A stretch of DNA of 17,894 nt from Nocardioidaceae bacterium (GTDB taxonomy: Bacteria; Actinomycetota; Actinomycetes; Propionibacteriales; Nocardioidaceae), in NCBI GenBank assembly GCA_025966335.1, contig JAICRS010000032.1:1-17894 (forward strand), written 5' to 3'. The notes under the pieces were generated by a model that was given only the letters and a program-made list of their open reading frames with translations, did no database searches and had not been told where the DNA came from. Both the position numbers and the translations under genes were made by a program. Positions 16,401 through 17,894 of the stretch are shown piece after piece; the stretch's first letter is position 1; every line of letters begins with the position of its first letter.

Positions 16401-16440
16401 TATGCGCCGATCAGTCGTTGGCTCCACGTACGCGGCGGTT

Positions 16441-16630
16441 GCGTCCTTCGGTCAGTGGCACGTCGGGGCACATAGTTTGTGACGAGAAGCATTCCGGGAG
16501 TGCCCAGGGACATGTCTCTTGTCACGTCGTACCGCACCGACGGCTCCGGAGCAGGGCTCAACCAGTCGCATGAGCAGCACGTTCCAGAAGACGGCGTTGC
16601 GCTCTGGGGCGAGGAGGTCGCGGGTCGAGC
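16441..16630 (+). repeat. Hairpin module, copy B
   Basis: Second copy, matching copy A with substitutions and small indels. GTTTGTGAC recurs at 16475 and the 47-bp palindrome at 16479-16525, with arms GTGAC/GTCAC, GCAT/CATG and inner CCGGG against CCC-AGG, again followed by GTCGTACCG. Later shared pieces include AGTCGC, GAGGTCG and the spacing between them. It abuts the right 22-bp array. The 40 bp between the copies (16401-16440) show nothing recognisable. Confidence 0.78.
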
Positions 16631-16695
16631 GCGAAAAACCCGCGTCTCACTGGCGAAAAGGGCGCGCCTCAACGGCGAAAAGAACGCGTCTCAAC
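16630..16695 (-). repeat. Right array of the same 22-bp repeat, inverted
   Basis: Three units at 16630-16651, 16652-16673 and 16674-16695 read GGCGAAAA, three variable bases, then CGCGTCTCAAC on the plus strand (one C/G and one T change in the outer unit). Their reverse complement begins GTTGAGACGCG and ends TTTTCGCC, the same pattern as the left array. The two arrays therefore face each other around 16174-16629. Confidence 0.85.
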
Positions 16696-16710
16696 GGGGT
16701 CGGGGGTGGG

Positions 16711-16723
16711 TAGGGTCTGGGGG
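16711..16723 (+). promoter_or_regulatory. Candidate leaderless promoter (-10) for the ABM-fold gene
   Basis: TAGGGT (16711-16716) is followed by seven bases and the ATG at 16724, the same hexamer and spacing as before livG. The G-rich spacer could alternatively act as a ribosome-binding site if the transcript starts in the repeat element. No -35 is clear. Confidence 0.42.
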
Positions 16724-17047
16724 ATGTTGGTGGTGAACCGGTTCCGGGTGCCCGAGGACGACGCGGCAGCGTTCCGGGACGAGGTGACCGCCGCCCACGA
16801 CCTGCTCGCGGCGCGGCCTGGGTACGTCGGCGGCGCGGTCGGCCGGAACGTGGACGACCCCTCGTTGTGGGTGATGCAGACCAGGTGGGAGAACGTCGGC
16901 AGCTACCGTCGGGCACTCTCGTCGTACGACGTGAAGGTCGGCGCCGTGCCCCTGCTGTCCCGGGCCCTCGACGAGCCGTCGGCGTACGAGATCGTCGCGC
17001 CGGACGACGGGGCCGACCTCAACCGGCAGCTGCCGCGCAGCCTCTGA
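16724..17047 (+). CDS. Antibiotic biosynthesis monooxygenase (ABM) domain protein
   Basis: A 107-residue single-domain protein with the dimeric alpha/beta-barrel (ferredoxin-like) pattern of the ABM family. It opens MLVVNRFRVPEDDAAAFRDE, continues ARPGYVGGAVGRNVDDPSLW (about 32-51), and has the family-typical QTRWENVGSYRRALSSYDVK (about 54-73). Members include heme-degrading enzymes and quinone or polyketide monooxygenases, but many small actinobacterial ones have no known substrate. The ATG at 16724 is preferred to the GTG at 16706 because of the upstream -10 and because the family starts at the first beta strand. It lies just upstream of glyS on the same strand, separated by 106 bp. Confidence 0.85.
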   Translation: MLVVNRFRVPEDDAAAFRDEVTAAHDLLAARPGYVGGAVGRNVDDPSLWVMQTRWENVGSYRRALSSYDVKVGAVPLLSRALDEPSAYEIVAPDDGADLNRQLPRSL

Positions 17048-17096
17048 CCGATCCGAGGTCGCTCGCCCCAACCGGCGTGCGGCTCGCTGCGGCGGA

Positions 17097-17102
17097 TACC
17101 CT
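17097..17102 (+). promoter_or_regulatory. Candidate -10 for glyS
   Basis: TACCCT lies about 50 bases before the glyS GTG and fits TANNNT. It would give a leader of roughly 45 bases that includes GGAG at 17140-17143, ten bases before the start. No -35 is obvious, and no T-box-like structure was recognised in so short a leader. Confidence 0.35.
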
Positions 17103-17153
17103 GAGACCTCGCCGTCAGCCAGCCGGCGTTCTGAGTGATGGAGCCGAGATCCC

Positions 17154-17894
17154 GTGTCTGCAAAGCCTTCTTCGAAGAGTTCCCCCGCCAACGTCGACGC
17201 CATCGTGTCCCTGTGCAAGCGGCGTGGCTTCGTCTACCCGTGCGGCGAGATCTACGGCGGCACCCGGTCGGCGTGGGACTACGGCCCGCTCGGCGTGGAG
17301 CTCAAGGAGAACATCAAGAAGCAGTGGTGGCGCGCCACGGTCCAGTCCCGCGACGACGTGGTCGGCCTCGACTCGTCGGTGATCCTGCCGACCAAGGTCT
17401 GGGAGGCCTCCGGCCACCTCCAGGCGTTCGTCGACCCGCTGATCGAGTGCGAGTCGTGCCACAAGCGGTACCGCGAGGACCACCTCCAGGAGGCCTACGC
17501 GGAGAAGAAGGGGATCGAGAACCCCGACGACGTCGACATGGCGCTGATCGCCTGCCCGAACTGCGGCACCAAGAACGCCTGGAGCGAGCCGCGGATGTTC
17601 AACGGCCTGCTCAAGACCTACCTCGGCCCGGTCGACACCGAGGAGGGCCTGCACTACCTGCGCCCGGAGACCGCGCAGGGCATCTTCATCAACTTCGCGA
17701 ACGTGATGGGCTCCTCGCGCCGCAAGCCGCCGTTCGGCATCGGCCAGATCGGCAAGAGCTTCCGCAACGAGATCACCCCGGGCAACTTCATCTTCCGCAC
17801 CCGCGAGTTCGAGCAGATGGAGATGGAGTTCTTCGTCAAGCCGGGTGAGGACGAGGAGTGGCACCAGAAGTGGATCGACACGAGGACCGACTGG
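17154..17894 (+). CDS. glyS: Glycine--tRNA ligase, alpha2 type (partial, 3' end missing)
   Basis: The first 247 residues of a single-chain class II glycyl-tRNA synthetase, which charges tRNA-Gly with glycine. Visible landmarks are VSLCKRRGFVYPCGEIYGG (18-36), WDYGPLGVELKENIKKQWW (41-59), a CxxC pair at Cys99/Cys102 and another at Cys134/Cys137 in the insertion, RPETAQGIFINF (170-181) and motif 2 starting FRNEITPGNFIFRTREFEQ (203-221). The GTG at 17154 is the only start that fits: an in-frame stop lies at 17136-17138, and GGAG is ten bases upstream. The N-terminus is a short Ser/Lys/Pro-rich lead-in. The remaining roughly 210 residues lie beyond the window. Confidence 0.96.
   Translation, partial: MSAKPSSKSSPANVDAIVSLCKRRGFVYPCGEIYGGTRSAWDYGPLGVELKENIKKQWWRATVQSRDDVVGLDSSVILPTKVWEASGHLQAFVDPLIECESCHKRYREDHLQEAYAEKKGIENPDDVDMALIACPNCGTKNAWSEPRMFNGLLKTYLGPVDTEEGLHYLRPETAQGIFINFANVMGSSRRKPPFGIGQIGKSFRNEITPGNFIFRTREFEQMEMEFFVKPGEDEEWHQKWIDTRTDW

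Noticed and set aside
16086..16695. CRISPR array
   Set aside because: The 22-bp units are directly adjacent without unique spacers, the arrays face each other, and no cas gene is present.
16109..16736. Possible small proteins of 85-154 residues across the repeat element
   Set aside because: The open frames follow from GC-rich, in-phase duplicated DNA; they have no family resemblance, no ribosome-binding site, and the shared wording between copies is explained by the DNA duplication. Kept as non-coding, with some doubt.

Overview
This is a very GC-rich chromosomal window from an actinobacterium. GTG and TTG starts are common, gene-start signals look leaderless, and the housekeeping genes (2-isopropylmalate synthase, RecO, UppS, an alpha2-type glycyl-tRNA synthetase) read as actinobacterial. 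The gene order and protein wording suggest Nocardioidaceae or a close relative; that placement is inference only. No tRNA, rRNA, CRISPR array, transposase or phage gene was seen.

Left part (1-3090): the 3' end of leuA, then a minus-strand operon gntK - GNAT acetyltransferase - GNAT acetyltransferase, and a divergent alpha/beta hydrolase that lacks the usual catalytic histidine. The two divergent starts are only 38 bp apart.

Middle part (3095-10556, all minus strand): bdhA (3-hydroxybutyrate dehydrogenase), a GAF/PucR-type regulator, then a complete branched-chain-amino-acid-type ABC importer in the order livG-livF-livK-livH-livM. The arrangement suggests one catabolic and uptake neighbourhood, with the PucR protein as candidate local regulator.

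Housekeeping part (10692-12777): recO and uppS on the plus strand, separated by an antisense marR gene. A long two-part hairpin at 12784-12827 separates uppS from the convergent zinc operon.

Zinc part (12829-16077, minus strand): znuA-znuC-znuB-zur, every junction overlapping. The znuA promoter appears to be built entirely from two perfect 7-1-7 palindromes of Zur-box type, 22 bp apart centre to centre, so Zur would repress the importer and itself. All three transporter subunits have extra His-rich segments; the 46-residue tail of ZnuB (13 His, 1 Cys) is the most striking.

Right part: a gene-free stretch of about 650 bp (16078-16723) with an unrecognised structured repeat element. Arrays of a 22-bp repeat in opposite orientation flank two diverged direct copies of a module of about 190 bp (offset about 231 bp), each with a 47-bp imperfect palindrome. 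It is followed by a small antibiotic-biosynthesis-monooxygenase-fold protein and the first 247 codons of glyS, cut by the window end.
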